From assembly GCF_014645795.1 (NCBI RefSeq), contig NZ_BMMK01000012.1, positions 1 to 64,000 of the forward strand: DNA of 64,000 bases, in the 5' to 3' direction. Both the position numbers and the translations under genes were made by a program. Shown piece after piece: positions 8,027-16,087 of the stretch (position 1 is its first letter; the number at the start of each line of letters is the position of its first letter). The DNA is from Longimycelium tulufanense. GTDB taxonomy: Bacteria; Actinomycetota; Actinomycetes; Mycobacteriales; Pseudonocardiaceae. Below the pieces are notes generated by a model that was not told where the DNA came from, made no database searches, and saw nothing but the letters and a program-made list of their open reading frames with translations.

Positions 8027-9022
8027 TCACTGGTTGTAGAGGTCGGGCTTGTAGTGTTGGAGGTTGGCCGGGTCGACGAACCATTCGATGGTTGCGGCCA
8101 GCCCGGCGTCGCGGTTGTGGGCCGGCTGCCACCCGGTGCGCTCGCGGAGCTTGCTGGCGTCGCACACCAGGCGCATCACCTCGGAGTCCTTGGGGCGGAC
8201 CCGGGCCGCCTCCTCCACGATGGACACCTCGCGTCCCATCACGCGCGCGATGTCGTCGGCGAGCTGGCCGATGGAGACCTCCTCACCGGTACCGGCGTTG
8301 AACTGCTCGCCGACCACGGCCGTGGCGGGTGCCGTCCCCACCGCGAGGAACGCCGCGACGGTGTCCTCGACGTAGAGAAAGTCGCGGGTGGGGCGCAGTG
8401 ACCCCAGGCGAAGCTCCCGGGCCCCTGCGGCCAGCTGGCTGATGGTGGTCGGGATGACCGCCCGGGCCGACTGCCGGGGCCCGAACGTGTTGAACGGCCG
8501 GAGGATCACCGCGGGCAGGCCGAAGCTGAGGTGGTAGGACTCGACGAGCTTGTCCGCGCCGACCTTTGATGCCGCGTAGGGCGACTGCGCCTGGACGGGA
8601 TGGTCCTCGGCGATGGGGACGGTACGCGCGGTACCGTAGGTCTCACTGGTGGAGGTGTGCACCAGCCTCGGGGTCTGCGCCTCCCGAACCGCTTCCAGCA
8701 CATTGAGCGTTCCAGTGACATTGGTGTCCACATACGATCGCGGAGCGCGGTAGGAATACGGGATCGCGATCAGCGCGGCGAGGTGGTACACCGTCTCGGC
8801 GTCCGCCACCAGCTCGCGCACGCTGGACGGGTCACGGACGTCCCCCATGACGGTCTCGACCTCGGCCAGCACCTCGTGCGGCAGCGACTCCAGCCACCCC
8901 CACGAGCCGAACGAGTTGTACCACACCATGGCGCGTACCCGGTTCCCCGAGCGCACCAACAGGTCGACCAGGTGGGAACCGATGAACCCCTCGGCTCCGG
9001 TCACCGCAACAACGGATGTCAC
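8027..9022 (-). CDS. LegB-like NAD-dependent sugar 4,6-dehydratase
   Basis: Extended short-chain dehydrogenase/reductase on nucleotide sugars. It has GAEGFIGSHLVDLLV for NAD binding, then VWYNSFGSWGWLESLP, the stretch I associate with LegB-type 4,6-dehydratases. The catalytic set follows: STSETYG (Ser/Thr and acidic neighbour) and YAASKVGADKL (YxxxK), then RPFNTFGPRQSARAVIPT. 331 residues, as usual. GTG start at 9022 has AAGGAG at good spacing. Co-directional with the membrane-protein gene (23-base gap) and the nucleotidyltransferase (21-base gap). If it is a true 4,6-dehydratase it makes a 4-keto-6-deoxy sugar; a simple 4-epimerase cannot be excluded. This choice matters for the polymer's chemistry. 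Confidence 0.8.
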   Translation of the reverse strand: MTSVVAVTGAEGFIGSHLVDLLVRSGNRVRAMVWYNSFGSWGWLESLPHEVLAEVETVMGDVRDPSSVRELVADAETVYHLAALIAIPYSYRAPRSYVDTNVTGTLNVLEAVREAQTPRLVHTSTSETYGTARTVPIAEDHPVQAQSPYAASKVGADKLVESYHLSFGLPAVILRPFNTFGPRQSARAVIPTTISQLAAGARELRLGSLRPTRDFLYVEDTVAAFLAVGTAPATAVVGEQFNAGTGEEVSIGQLADDIARVMGREVSIVEEAARVRPKDSEVMRLVCDASKLRERTGWQPAHNRDAGLAATIEWFVDPANLQHYKPDLYNQ

Positions 9023-9045
9023 CTCGACACTCCTTGTCTGTTTCC

Positions 9046-10527
9046 CTAGACGTGACGCGAGACTCGCCCCACGACCACCCCGCCGTAGATCAGTAGCGCG
9101 ACGGTGAGCGCACCGAACGTGCCGAGCTGGGCCTCGATCGGGTCGAGCCAGATCGGGGTCGGCTGGGGAATGAAGATGTCCACCATGGCGAGAATCTCGG
9201 CTCCGTACAGGATGAAGACGTCGACGATCAGCGCCACCGCACAGGAGGCCAACACGAATCCACTGACTCCCATCGCCTGCAACAGCAGGGCGATGAAGAG
9301 CGCGGCAGCGGCGACAACCGGGACGGCTCCCCGAATCGCAAGATCAATCTCATCGACGCCCGGCTCCCACCGCAGCGCGAGGACCGGCGCGGTGAGTGAG
9401 ACTGTCGACATCAGATAGTAGAACCACACGGTGAGCAAGGAAACCCTTGCCTGCCGGGAAAATTCTCCAATTCCTTGACAACGTCCCAGTAGGTCGTAGG
9501 TGTGTTGCCGGTACCCGGTCAACAACCACTCCGCGATACCCATGCTCAACGACAACGACACCGCCGTGCTGGGAACAGAGGGCCCATCAGCCGCAGGAAG
9601 ACCACCGGTTGCCAACAACACCATTCCTGCCGCGAGTACACCGAACAACACGTGGGGCAACGCACGCACGGAGTCCCGCGCTCTCAACGAGCCCCGTTTG
9701 GCCGGCGGTCCACCCCTGGTGTTCCGTAACGCGAGCAACGCGATCGCGATCAGGCACGTGGCCGACACACCCCCGACCCAACCGGACAGCGAGAACGGTC
9801 TCCCCAGCACGAGGTAGGTGAGACAGACCGCCACGAGCGGCAGGAGCACCGACATCAGTTGCCATTCGGCACCCAGGACAAGCAGGACCGTGGCGGCCAG
9901 GAGGTACACCACGAGCCCGGCGGCCAGCGCCACCACCCCGAGTTCGGCACCGGTGAGCGCGGCCATTCCCACCAGGCCGGTCACCAGGATTCCGGAGAGC
10001 AGGAGAAACCCCTTGCGCAGCACGAGCATGGCGCCACCGCGGTCGAGCTGGCCCAACCGTGACCATCCGAGGTAGGCCAGTCCCTGCCCGGCCGACCACG
10101 AGGCCACCAGCGCCACGACGAGGAGGGTGAGCTGCACCGGCCCGAAGAACAGCGGGGTCAGCGCCACATAGCACGCTCCCGGAAGGGCGAACAGCACGCC
10201 CCTGGTCATGTGGGTGAGGGGCTGGACCTGCCACGGGCACGGCTCCCGTTGCGGTTCCGCCGGGTTCCTCGGTACCACGGCGAACAGCTCGCGGGCCAGG
10301 GCGAAGACATCGGGACGGCGGAACCGCTCCCGCGCTGAACGGTCGTTGATCCCATCGGCTTCGAGGGCGGCCGCAATCTCCAGCGGGTCAACCGCGTTGG
10401 CGCAGGTCTGCTCCATCTGGTGGGCAAGCTGGTGCGCGGGATCGGTGGGGGCCAGGACCCGGACCGTCGGCCCGTCGGCCGTGCCGAGGCCCGCCGGTGC
10501 CACCTCGGGAACGGTTCCCGCGCTCAT
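9046..10527 (-). CDS. Polytopic membrane protein of the polysaccharide operon (PelG-like role proposed)
   Basis: 493-residue integral membrane protein. Residues 1 to about 105 look cytoplasmic and contain a mostly helical segment (CANAVDPLEIAAALEADGI and an arginine-rich stretch), followed by about 11-12 hydrophobic helices to the C-terminus. I do not recognise a catalytic motif. The ATG at 10527 overlaps the stop of the GT4 gene in ATGA, so its synthesis is tied to the glycosyltransferase. In Pel systems the cytosolic glycosyltransferase PelF works with a polytopic membrane partner, PelG, that moves the polymer across the membrane. Position and topology suggest the same job here, but that is inference from context, not sequence identity. 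A polysaccharide flippase is the alternative. Confidence 0.75.
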   Translation of the reverse strand: MSAGTVPEVAPAGLGTADGPTVRVLAPTDPAHQLAHQMEQTCANAVDPLEIAAALEADGINDRSARERFRRPDVFALARELFAVVPRNPAEPQREPCPWQVQPLTHMTRGVLFALPGACYVALTPLFFGPVQLTLLVVALVASWSAGQGLAYLGWSRLGQLDRGGAMLVLRKGFLLLSGILVTGLVGMAALTGAELGVVALAAGLVVYLLAATVLLVLGAEWQLMSVLLPLVAVCLTYLVLGRPFSLSGWVGGVSATCLIAIALLALRNTRGGPPAKRGSLRARDSVRALPHVLFGVLAAGMVLLATGGLPAADGPSVPSTAVSLSLSMGIAEWLLTGYRQHTYDLLGRCQGIGEFSRQARVSLLTVWFYYLMSTVSLTAPVLALRWEPGVDEIDLAIRGAVPVVAAAALFIALLLQAMGVSGFVLASCAVALIVDVFILYGAEILAMVDIFIPQPTPIWLDPIEAQLGTFGALTVALLIYGGVVVGRVSRHV

Positions 10528-12014
10528 GCCGAGATCACCGGCCTAGTTGGAAGCTCCCACCAGCGGGCCGGGGAAGGCTGCAACGGCAACGGCATATCCG
10601 AGCCCAGGGCCCGGTACATCTCGTCGAAACTCGACACGGCCTTGTCCACGGTGAACTGGCCCAGGGCCCTCGTGCGGGCGGCTCTGCCGAGCCGTGTCCG
10701 CAACACGGGATCGCGCAACAGTCGCAGGCACGCCTCGGCCATGGCCGTCGGATCGCGCGGCGGGACGACGAACCCGGTGTCCCCCACCGCCTCGGAGACA
10801 CCTCCGACATCGGTCGCCACCGTGGCCCGCCCGCAGGTCATGGCCTCGATCAGGGTGTAGGGAAAGCCCTCGGAGATGCTGGACAACACCACGACGTTGC
10901 CGGCCGCGTAGGCGTCCCGGATCTTCTCCACCCGGCCCTCAAAGGTCACCGACTCGGTGAGGCCGAGCTCGGTGACCAGGTTCCGGCACCGTTCCAGGTA
11001 TCCCTCATTCCCCTTGGGCGTGCCACCGAAGATGCGTAGCCGTGTCGCCGGCAGCCGGTACCGCACGAGGGCGAAGGCACGGATCAACGTTTCCAGGTCC
11101 TTGATCGGGTCGATGCGCCCGGCCCAGCTCAGGGTGGGTACCGCCGGCTCCTCTGCGGCAGGTGGGAAGGCTTGTGGGTCGACGCCGTTGTAGATGGTGC
11201 GGATGCGTCGTGGGTTCGCGCCCAGCCGCTCCTCCCACCGCTGGTTGTAGCGGTTTCCCGGGGTGACCAGCACGGCTGAGCTGCACGCGAGCATGCACAG
11301 CCGGCGGGTGAAGGCCAGCAGCAGGGACTTCACGGGCCACCGGTACGGACCGGTGCGCAGCGCGAGGTAGCGCTCGCGGAGGTAGATGCCGTGCTCGGTG
11401 AGCAGGAGCCGCGCCCCGTGCTCCCACTGGGCGGCCAACGCCACCAACGTGGCCAGCCCGTTGGCGACGCAGTGCACGATTCTGACGTGTGGGGGAGGCA
11501 CGGAGAGAGGGCGGAGAGAAGCCATGAGCAGGCGCATTGCGGTGACCGCGTCGCCGACGGTCGGTTTCGTTGCGGCAATACGGGGGTCGCGTTGCCACCG
11601 CTCCAGCACCATCCGCACCGCGAGTTCGTCATTCATCACCACCGCAAGGTCTTCCTGGCGCGCGTGTTCGTACAGCGCGCGCAGTGCCTGGGCGAACCAG
11701 ACCTGTGCGTGGTCGTCGGGGTCCAGCAGGGAGTCGAACAGTAGCTGCAGTGCCGGTGCGAATTGGCGGAGGGCTCGCCGACCGACCCGGCTCGGCGGCA
11801 CCGGTCCCCACAACGGGATCGGGGTCACGGTGGTCACGTTGCCCGGTATCTCCCAGACGAGGCTCTCGCTGCCGGTACCGACCAGGGCGACGAGGTGGAA
11901 CTCGTACTGCGACAGCCCGCGCACGAGCTGGTCGCACCACACGCTCACGCCCCCGAAGCCATAGGGGTAGGTGCCCTCGGTGATCAACCCGACCTCCATC
12001 TGTCGCACCCCCAT
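10524..12014 (-). CDS. PelF-type GT4 glycosyltransferase
   Basis: Cytosolic retaining glycosyltransferase expected to build the polymer backbone from a UDP- or other NDP-sugar. The N-terminal VGLITEGTYPYGFGGVSVWCDQL and LTEHGIYLRER stretches are typical of the PelF subfamily. The C-terminal GT-B half shows YNGVDPQAFPP, SWAGRIDPIKDLETLI, IFGGTPKGNEGYL and the EX7E motif in SISEGFPYTLIEAMTCG. Length 496 aa matches PelF (about 500). The ATG at 12014 overlaps the deacetylase stop by one base (TGATG). In Pseudomonas PelF uses UDP-GalNAc/GlcNAc, so an aminosugar donor is plausible here. It is flanked by the deacetylase and the membrane partner in one operon. Confidence 0.88.
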   Translation of the reverse strand: MGVRQMEVGLITEGTYPYGFGGVSVWCDQLVRGLSQYEFHLVALVGTGSESLVWEIPGNVTTVTPIPLWGPVPPSRVGRRALRQFAPALQLLFDSLLDPDDHAQVWFAQALRALYEHARQEDLAVVMNDELAVRMVLERWQRDPRIAATKPTVGDAVTAMRLLMASLRPLSVPPPHVRIVHCVANGLATLVALAAQWEHGARLLLTEHGIYLRERYLALRTGPYRWPVKSLLLAFTRRLCMLACSSAVLVTPGNRYNQRWEERLGANPRRIRTIYNGVDPQAFPPAAEEPAVPTLSWAGRIDPIKDLETLIRAFALVRYRLPATRLRIFGGTPKGNEGYLERCRNLVTELGLTESVTFEGRVEKIRDAYAAGNVVVLSSISEGFPYTLIEAMTCGRATVATDVGGVSEAVGDTGFVVPPRDPTAMAEACLRLLRDPVLRTRLGRAARTRALGQFTVDKAVSSFDEMYRALGSDMPLPLQPSPARWWELPTRPVISA

Positions 12015-14092
12015 CAGGCTTCCGTTGGGAGCACGATCGCCACGGTCGATGCGGCGGTCCGGTATCCGGAGCGCTCGCCCGCGTAGCCGTCGCCGAAGAC
12101 CTTCGCGACGGGGCTGGTGAGCCAGCTGCCCTCGGGAACGGTGACCGGAACCTCCAGCCCGTCCGGTCCCCGCACGGTGACGAGGTTGCCCCGCTGGTAC
12201 GCGACGATCTCGGAGCCGTTGGTCAGGGCCGCACGCCACCTAGCCTGGCGGAGCAGCATCTGGCCGGCCTCGCCGTGTCGCGGGTTCACCAGTGGGGCGT
12301 TGCCGGCGAAAACGTCCCGGTACTCCTGCAGCACCGAGTCCAGGAACGGGTAGAGGAGGCGTTCCTCGGCCAGGTTGGACTGGTGCGTGTAGTGCGGCCG
12401 GGGGTCGTTGGAAAGCACGTGCCGAAGGGCGATACGCGTCTCCATGGGCACGATGTGGGACCGGTAGCCCGTCGCCGGGTCGAGGGGCTCGATACAGGTC
12501 ATGGTTTGCGGGTTGTCCTCACAACGGCCACTACCGCCGTCAGCACGCGAGGTGTAGATCCAGTTGTACTGGTCGACCTCCTCGACCTCGGTCCCCACGT
12601 TGTAGAAGAGGTTCACCGGGTGCCGGGGAACGGTCAGTGTCCCGCCCACCGGGCGCTGCCCGGGGTCACGCGAGTTGTCCGAACCCAACCACCGGATCTC
12701 GTTGGCCTCCAAGGCCGGAGCGAGGTTCGGGTTGTCCGCGGGTTGCGGGGGCAGGACCCGCAACCCGGAATGCTCGCCGGTGACCAGCTCGTCCGGCCGG
12801 ATAGACAAACCGTTCCGCATCGCCCACTTGATGTTCTTGCTGATCTCCTCGCTGATCATGCGTTCGCTCACCCAACGGGTCCTGCCGGTGGAGTCGGTCG
12901 CGCAGGTCCACGGGATCGTCGAGTGATCCTGTTCGCACCCGAGATACGGGTGCGAGTAGGTGTGGTTGGTCCAGCGGAACTCCGGCCTCGACTCCAGGAA
13001 GGCGTCGGTGAGCGGGTCCGCACCGTTTTTGGCCATCGCCTCGTCGCTGCCGCCGCCGTTGAACAACAGGTCGGGCTGGAACCGGTTCCTGCTCTGCCAG
13101 TCCCTGAGGGCGGCGACGTCGGACTCGGTCATCCGGATCTTCTTCGTCGGCGCAACGTCGGGCGGGCAGTCGCTCCCCGGTGTGCAGTTTCCGGTGACGC
13201 TCCAGCGGGAGTTCAGCAGGAACACGTCATCGACGTGCATCGAGAAGTAGTTGCGCCAGTGTCCCAGGTGGACGCCGCGGGTCATCCAGCTGATGAGGCC
13301 ATGCGCGAACAACCGGAAGTGGGGTTGGTGGGCGTGGTAGGAGAAGGTCAGTACCAGCTGCTCACGGCCGTCGTGTTGGTGGACACCGGCCAGCACTCCC
13401 GTCTGGCCCCCACCGGGGGCCGGTGCGGTCAGCAGCGGAAGGAAGCTTCGGCCGGTGGTTGGGTCGGCGGGCAGCGGATTCGCCAGGTGCCCGTAGGTCT
13501 CCGGCACCGAGGCGTCGTTGTCGGCGAAGCGGATGGGACCCCGTAGGTATCGCCACGCTCCGGCGAGACCGTTGGTGGTGACCTGGGTGGTGGTTCCGTC
13601 GAGCGGTCCGGAGAACCACGGGGCACCCAACCCGGTCCCGGCGCCGGGGCGCTCGGAGGCGACAACCTCCCTGATCCGGAAACGCCGCTGGAAGTCACGC
13701 ATCGCGGTGCGCTCGGTCTCGGCGAGCCCGTTCGGCATCGCGCTCGGCAGCACGACCGCCTGAAATTTCGCCCGTTCCGTCCCCTCCACCGTGTCGGCAA
13801 GGAACGCGTCGGTGATGACCGGCCGGTCACCGTCGGCAAGCTCGACGACCTGGGTGGGGACACCCTCGTCGGCCAGGGCCGCACGGATCGCCTCGACCGG
13901 TGGTGTGCCGTTGGTGACGAGGAGCACGCGCAGGTCGATCCGGGGGCCATCGGTCGACGTGACGATCGGAACCGTCGGGGCGGAGACCGGGGCGGTCGGC
14001 GCGGAAGCCGGGATGAGTGCACCGACGAGCATCGTGACCGCTGCGGCGAGCACAGCGGCCATGAGCGACCGGGACCGGACGGCAGGTGGCAT
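12014..14092 (-). CDS. Agd3-like (CE18) exopolysaccharide deacetylase, secreted
   Basis: Large exported protein (692 aa) resembling Agd3, the fungal enzyme that N-deacetylates galactosaminogalactan. An N-terminal hydrophobic signal or anchor (about residues 9-30) precedes a flavodoxin-like region (about 45-230), and then the metal-dependent deacetylase domain. Metal and catalytic motifs are visible: SMHVDDVFL (H286, D288, D289) and TNHTYSHPYLGC (H377, H381), the equivalents of the Asp and His-x3-His motifs in this fold. ATG 14092 has GGAG ten bases upstream. It is the first gene of the eight-gene operon. It would introduce positive charge into the polymer, making it adhesive (role inferred from the fungal system). 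Confidence 0.85.
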   Translation of the reverse strand: MPPAVRSRSLMAAVLAAAVTMLVGALIPASAPTAPVSAPTVPIVTSTDGPRIDLRVLLVTNGTPPVEAIRAALADEGVPTQVVELADGDRPVITDAFLADTVEGTERAKFQAVVLPSAMPNGLAETERTAMRDFQRRFRIREVVASERPGAGTGLGAPWFSGPLDGTTTQVTTNGLAGAWRYLRGPIRFADNDASVPETYGHLANPLPADPTTGRSFLPLLTAPAPGGGQTGVLAGVHQHDGREQLVLTFSYHAHQPHFRLFAHGLISWMTRGVHLGHWRNYFSMHVDDVFLLNSRWSVTGNCTPGSDCPPDVAPTKKIRMTESDVAALRDWQSRNRFQPDLLFNGGGSDEAMAKNGADPLTDAFLESRPEFRWTNHTYSHPYLGCEQDHSTIPWTCATDSTGRTRWVSERMISEEISKNIKWAMRNGLSIRPDELVTGEHSGLRVLPPQPADNPNLAPALEANEIRWLGSDNSRDPGQRPVGGTLTVPRHPVNLFYNVGTEVEEVDQYNWIYTSRADGGSGRCEDNPQTMTCIEPLDPATGYRSHIVPMETRIALRHVLSNDPRPHYTHQSNLAEERLLYPFLDSVLQEYRDVFAGNAPLVNPRHGEAGQMLLRQARWRAALTNGSEIVAYQRGNLVTVRGPDGLEVPVTVPEGSWLTSPVAKVFGDGYAGERSGYRTAASTVAIVLPTEA

Positions 14093-15084
14093 CAGCGGCG
14101 ATCTCCATTCGGTGCTACCTGGGCGAAACCGTTGGCGGACAGGCTTATCCGCGACGACAAGGCATGTGCCATGGAGTGCGGGGGAGGCCGGGTTTTGGCC
14201 CACGTCTGACTCTTTCCCCGCCGGTTCCCGTTGGCGCCGTGGGGAACGGGTAAGCAAGGGACACGACGAGGGATCCGGTCAAGGAAAAACGTCTGGCCCG
14301 TCTGGCCGACGTGGTGAGGGCTCGGTGGTCACGGCGGACGGCCGGTGGGTGCGGTGGCCGTGCCCGAGCACGAGGGCAACTCTGCTAAGAGGACACTTGC
14401 TTCACAGAGCCTCCAATCGATGGACGACAGGGGTTGGCGTGGCACGCGGAACACGCCACACGGGAGCGACGCCCCGACTATCGCGCACCACGCGGCGTGT
14501 CATTACGCGCTTGGCAACAAATTCCCGTTCGGCCAGCACTCTCCACCCGAACAGAGCAATAACGAACCGGTGCACTGACCCATAAGGAGTACACAATCTT
14601 GGTTCGAACAGCCCAGCACCGGCGGCCTCATGGCCCCCTCACGGGGACCAGAAACCGGTGCCACGGCAAGAAGTTTCACAATCGAGAAAGCTACCAACAG
14701 GTAATCCGGTAATCGTGTTTACACCCAACCAGAAATGCCCCGCAATTCGCCGGGAAGGACCAATTTTCGGCAACAATGATTACCGGCGGCGCCGGGTGGG
14801 ACCCGGACGCGCTACGACATCCCAGTGATCCACCCGGGGAGCCATCGCCCGAAAGAGGGAGGACGTCCGCGCGCAGCGGTGTGATCCACCGGACCAGTTC
14901 AGTCCGGAGTAGACATCCACAGTGGATAGACGACCTAGCCAGCGACGGGGCCGGTCTGCTAAGCGAAGGAACGTGGCTCCGGTGAGTCCGCCCAGGTTCC
15001 CTCAGCCGCCCGAGCGCAGGAGTCCCTGCGTTGCCGGGCATCCGGGTCGTCATGTCCGCATCGCGGCGCACGCGGTGACCGGGA
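14093..15084. other. About 1 kb intergenic region without a credible gene
   Basis: This stretch lies between the polysaccharide operon and the sirtuin gene. Short frames on both strands lack codon bias and homology. Base composition drops visibly around 14380-14790. The region should hold the promoter of the polysaccharide operon (minus strand) near 14100-14400. A hairpin with arms TGGCGTG (14435-14441) and CACGCCA (14452-14458) could terminate transcription coming from the sirtuin gene. I found no obvious operator repeats, RNA gene or mobile-element end. Confidence 0.5.
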
Positions 15085-15918
15085 TCAGTCCCAGGTGGAC
15101 GGATCGCCCCACGTCGTCATCCGCAGCCGGGGAAGATCCCGTACCGGAACCCGCGCCAGCTCGGGCAGGGTCGTGGCCACCGGATCGCGCAGCACCGCCG
15201 AGGCGAACGGGTCGTACGGCGTCGGCTCGGCGTTGCAGATGAGCACCGCGGCGCCCGCCTGGGCGGCCAGCCCCACCAGGCCGGCGGCCGGCTGCACGGT
15301 GAGCGAGGTGCCGGCGGCCAGCAGCAGGTCGCAGTCCAGGGCCGCCTCGCGCGCCCGGCGGAGCACGTCCGGGTCCAGCGGCTGCCCGAAGGACACCGTG
15401 GTCGACTTGAGGATCCCGTAGCAGCCCTCGCAGTGCGGGTCGTCCTCGCCCTCGGCGAGCCGGCGCAGCGCATCCCTCATCTGGCCACGGGCTCCGCAGG
15501 TGAGGCACACCGTGCCGAACAACGAGCCGTGCAGTTCGACAACCAACCCGGGGTCGGAACCGGCGCGCTGGTGCAGTTCGTCGATGTTCTGGGTCAGCAG
15601 AGCCCGTAGCCGGCCGCTGCGCTCCAGCTCTACCAGGGCGAGGTGGGTCGGGTTCGGCTCGGCGTGCCAGGCGGGGTGCTCCGCGCGGGCGCGCCAGGCC
15701 CGGCGGCGGACCTCCGGGTCGTCGACGTAGGCATGCAGCGTGAACAGCCGCTGTGTCTCCGGCTGCCGGGTCCACACGCCGTCCGGCCCGCGGAAGTCTG
15801 GGATGCCGGAGTCGGTGGACACCCCCGCGCCGGTGAGCACGGTGATCCGGCGGGCCGTGGCGATCAGTTCCGCCGCCTTCGCCCACTCGGCCCCGGTGTC
15901 CGTACCGCCTGGATGCAC
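15085..15918 (-). CDS. Sir2-family NAD-dependent protein deacylase (sirtuin)
   Basis: Removes acyl groups from lysines using NAD+, releasing nicotinamide and O-acyl-ADP-ribose. Motifs in order: LTGAGVSTDSGIPDFRG (NAD binding), TQNIDELH, the catalytic His in VELHGSLFG, zinc ligands CLTCGARG and CEGCYG, then SFGQPLD, AAGTSLTVQPAAGL and ICNAEPTPYD. 277 residues, a usual bacterial size. GTG start at 15918. The second Cys pair (CEGC) keeps the two-residue spacing needed for zinc. It stands alone between the intergenic region and the LVIVD gene. Targets in related actinomycetes include acyl-CoA synthetases, one of which lies at 3.3 kb, but no functional link is shown. Confidence 0.93.
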   Translation of the reverse strand: MHPGGTDTGAEWAKAAELIATARRITVLTGAGVSTDSGIPDFRGPDGVWTRQPETQRLFTLHAYVDDPEVRRRAWRARAEHPAWHAEPNPTHLALVELERSGRLRALLTQNIDELHQRAGSDPGLVVELHGSLFGTVCLTCGARGQMRDALRRLAEGEDDPHCEGCYGILKSTTVSFGQPLDPDVLRRAREAALDCDLLLAAGTSLTVQPAAGLVGLAAQAGAAVLICNAEPTPYDPFASAVLRDPVATTLPELARVPVRDLPRLRMTTWGDPSTWD

Positions 15919-16000
15919 GGCCCCACCGTACGGGACATCGTGGACCGCTCCATAGCAGTCCGGTTACCGCCGGGTTCTACCGGCCGGTCACCTGCTGGGC

Positions 16001-16048
16001 GGACTGCACCAGCACATTTCCACGCACGTCGAAGTAGTGCGCGAAGCA
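16001..16048 (-). repeat. Stray in-frame copy of an LVIVD gene segment
   Basis: Bases 16001-16042 match 16259-16300 exactly and the match continues to about 16048 with one mismatch. The second copy is inside the LVIVD-repeat gene and encodes AHYFDVRGNVLVQS. The first lies downstream of that gene's stop codon (16088-16090), is offset by 258 bases, and keeps the same reading frame. It looks like the remnant of an internal duplication of the gene's 3' end, or a recombination scar. Confidence 0.85.
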
Positions 16049-16087
16049 CGTCAAGGCAGGAGAAGTCGCGGCGACGGTCCCGCGGCA

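Noticed and set aside
14599-14712. A 37-codon TTG-started frame with AAGGAG upstream in the 1-kb gap
   Set aside because: The ribosome-binding match is good but codon usage is not biased, the product has no recognisable feature and no neighbour supports it.
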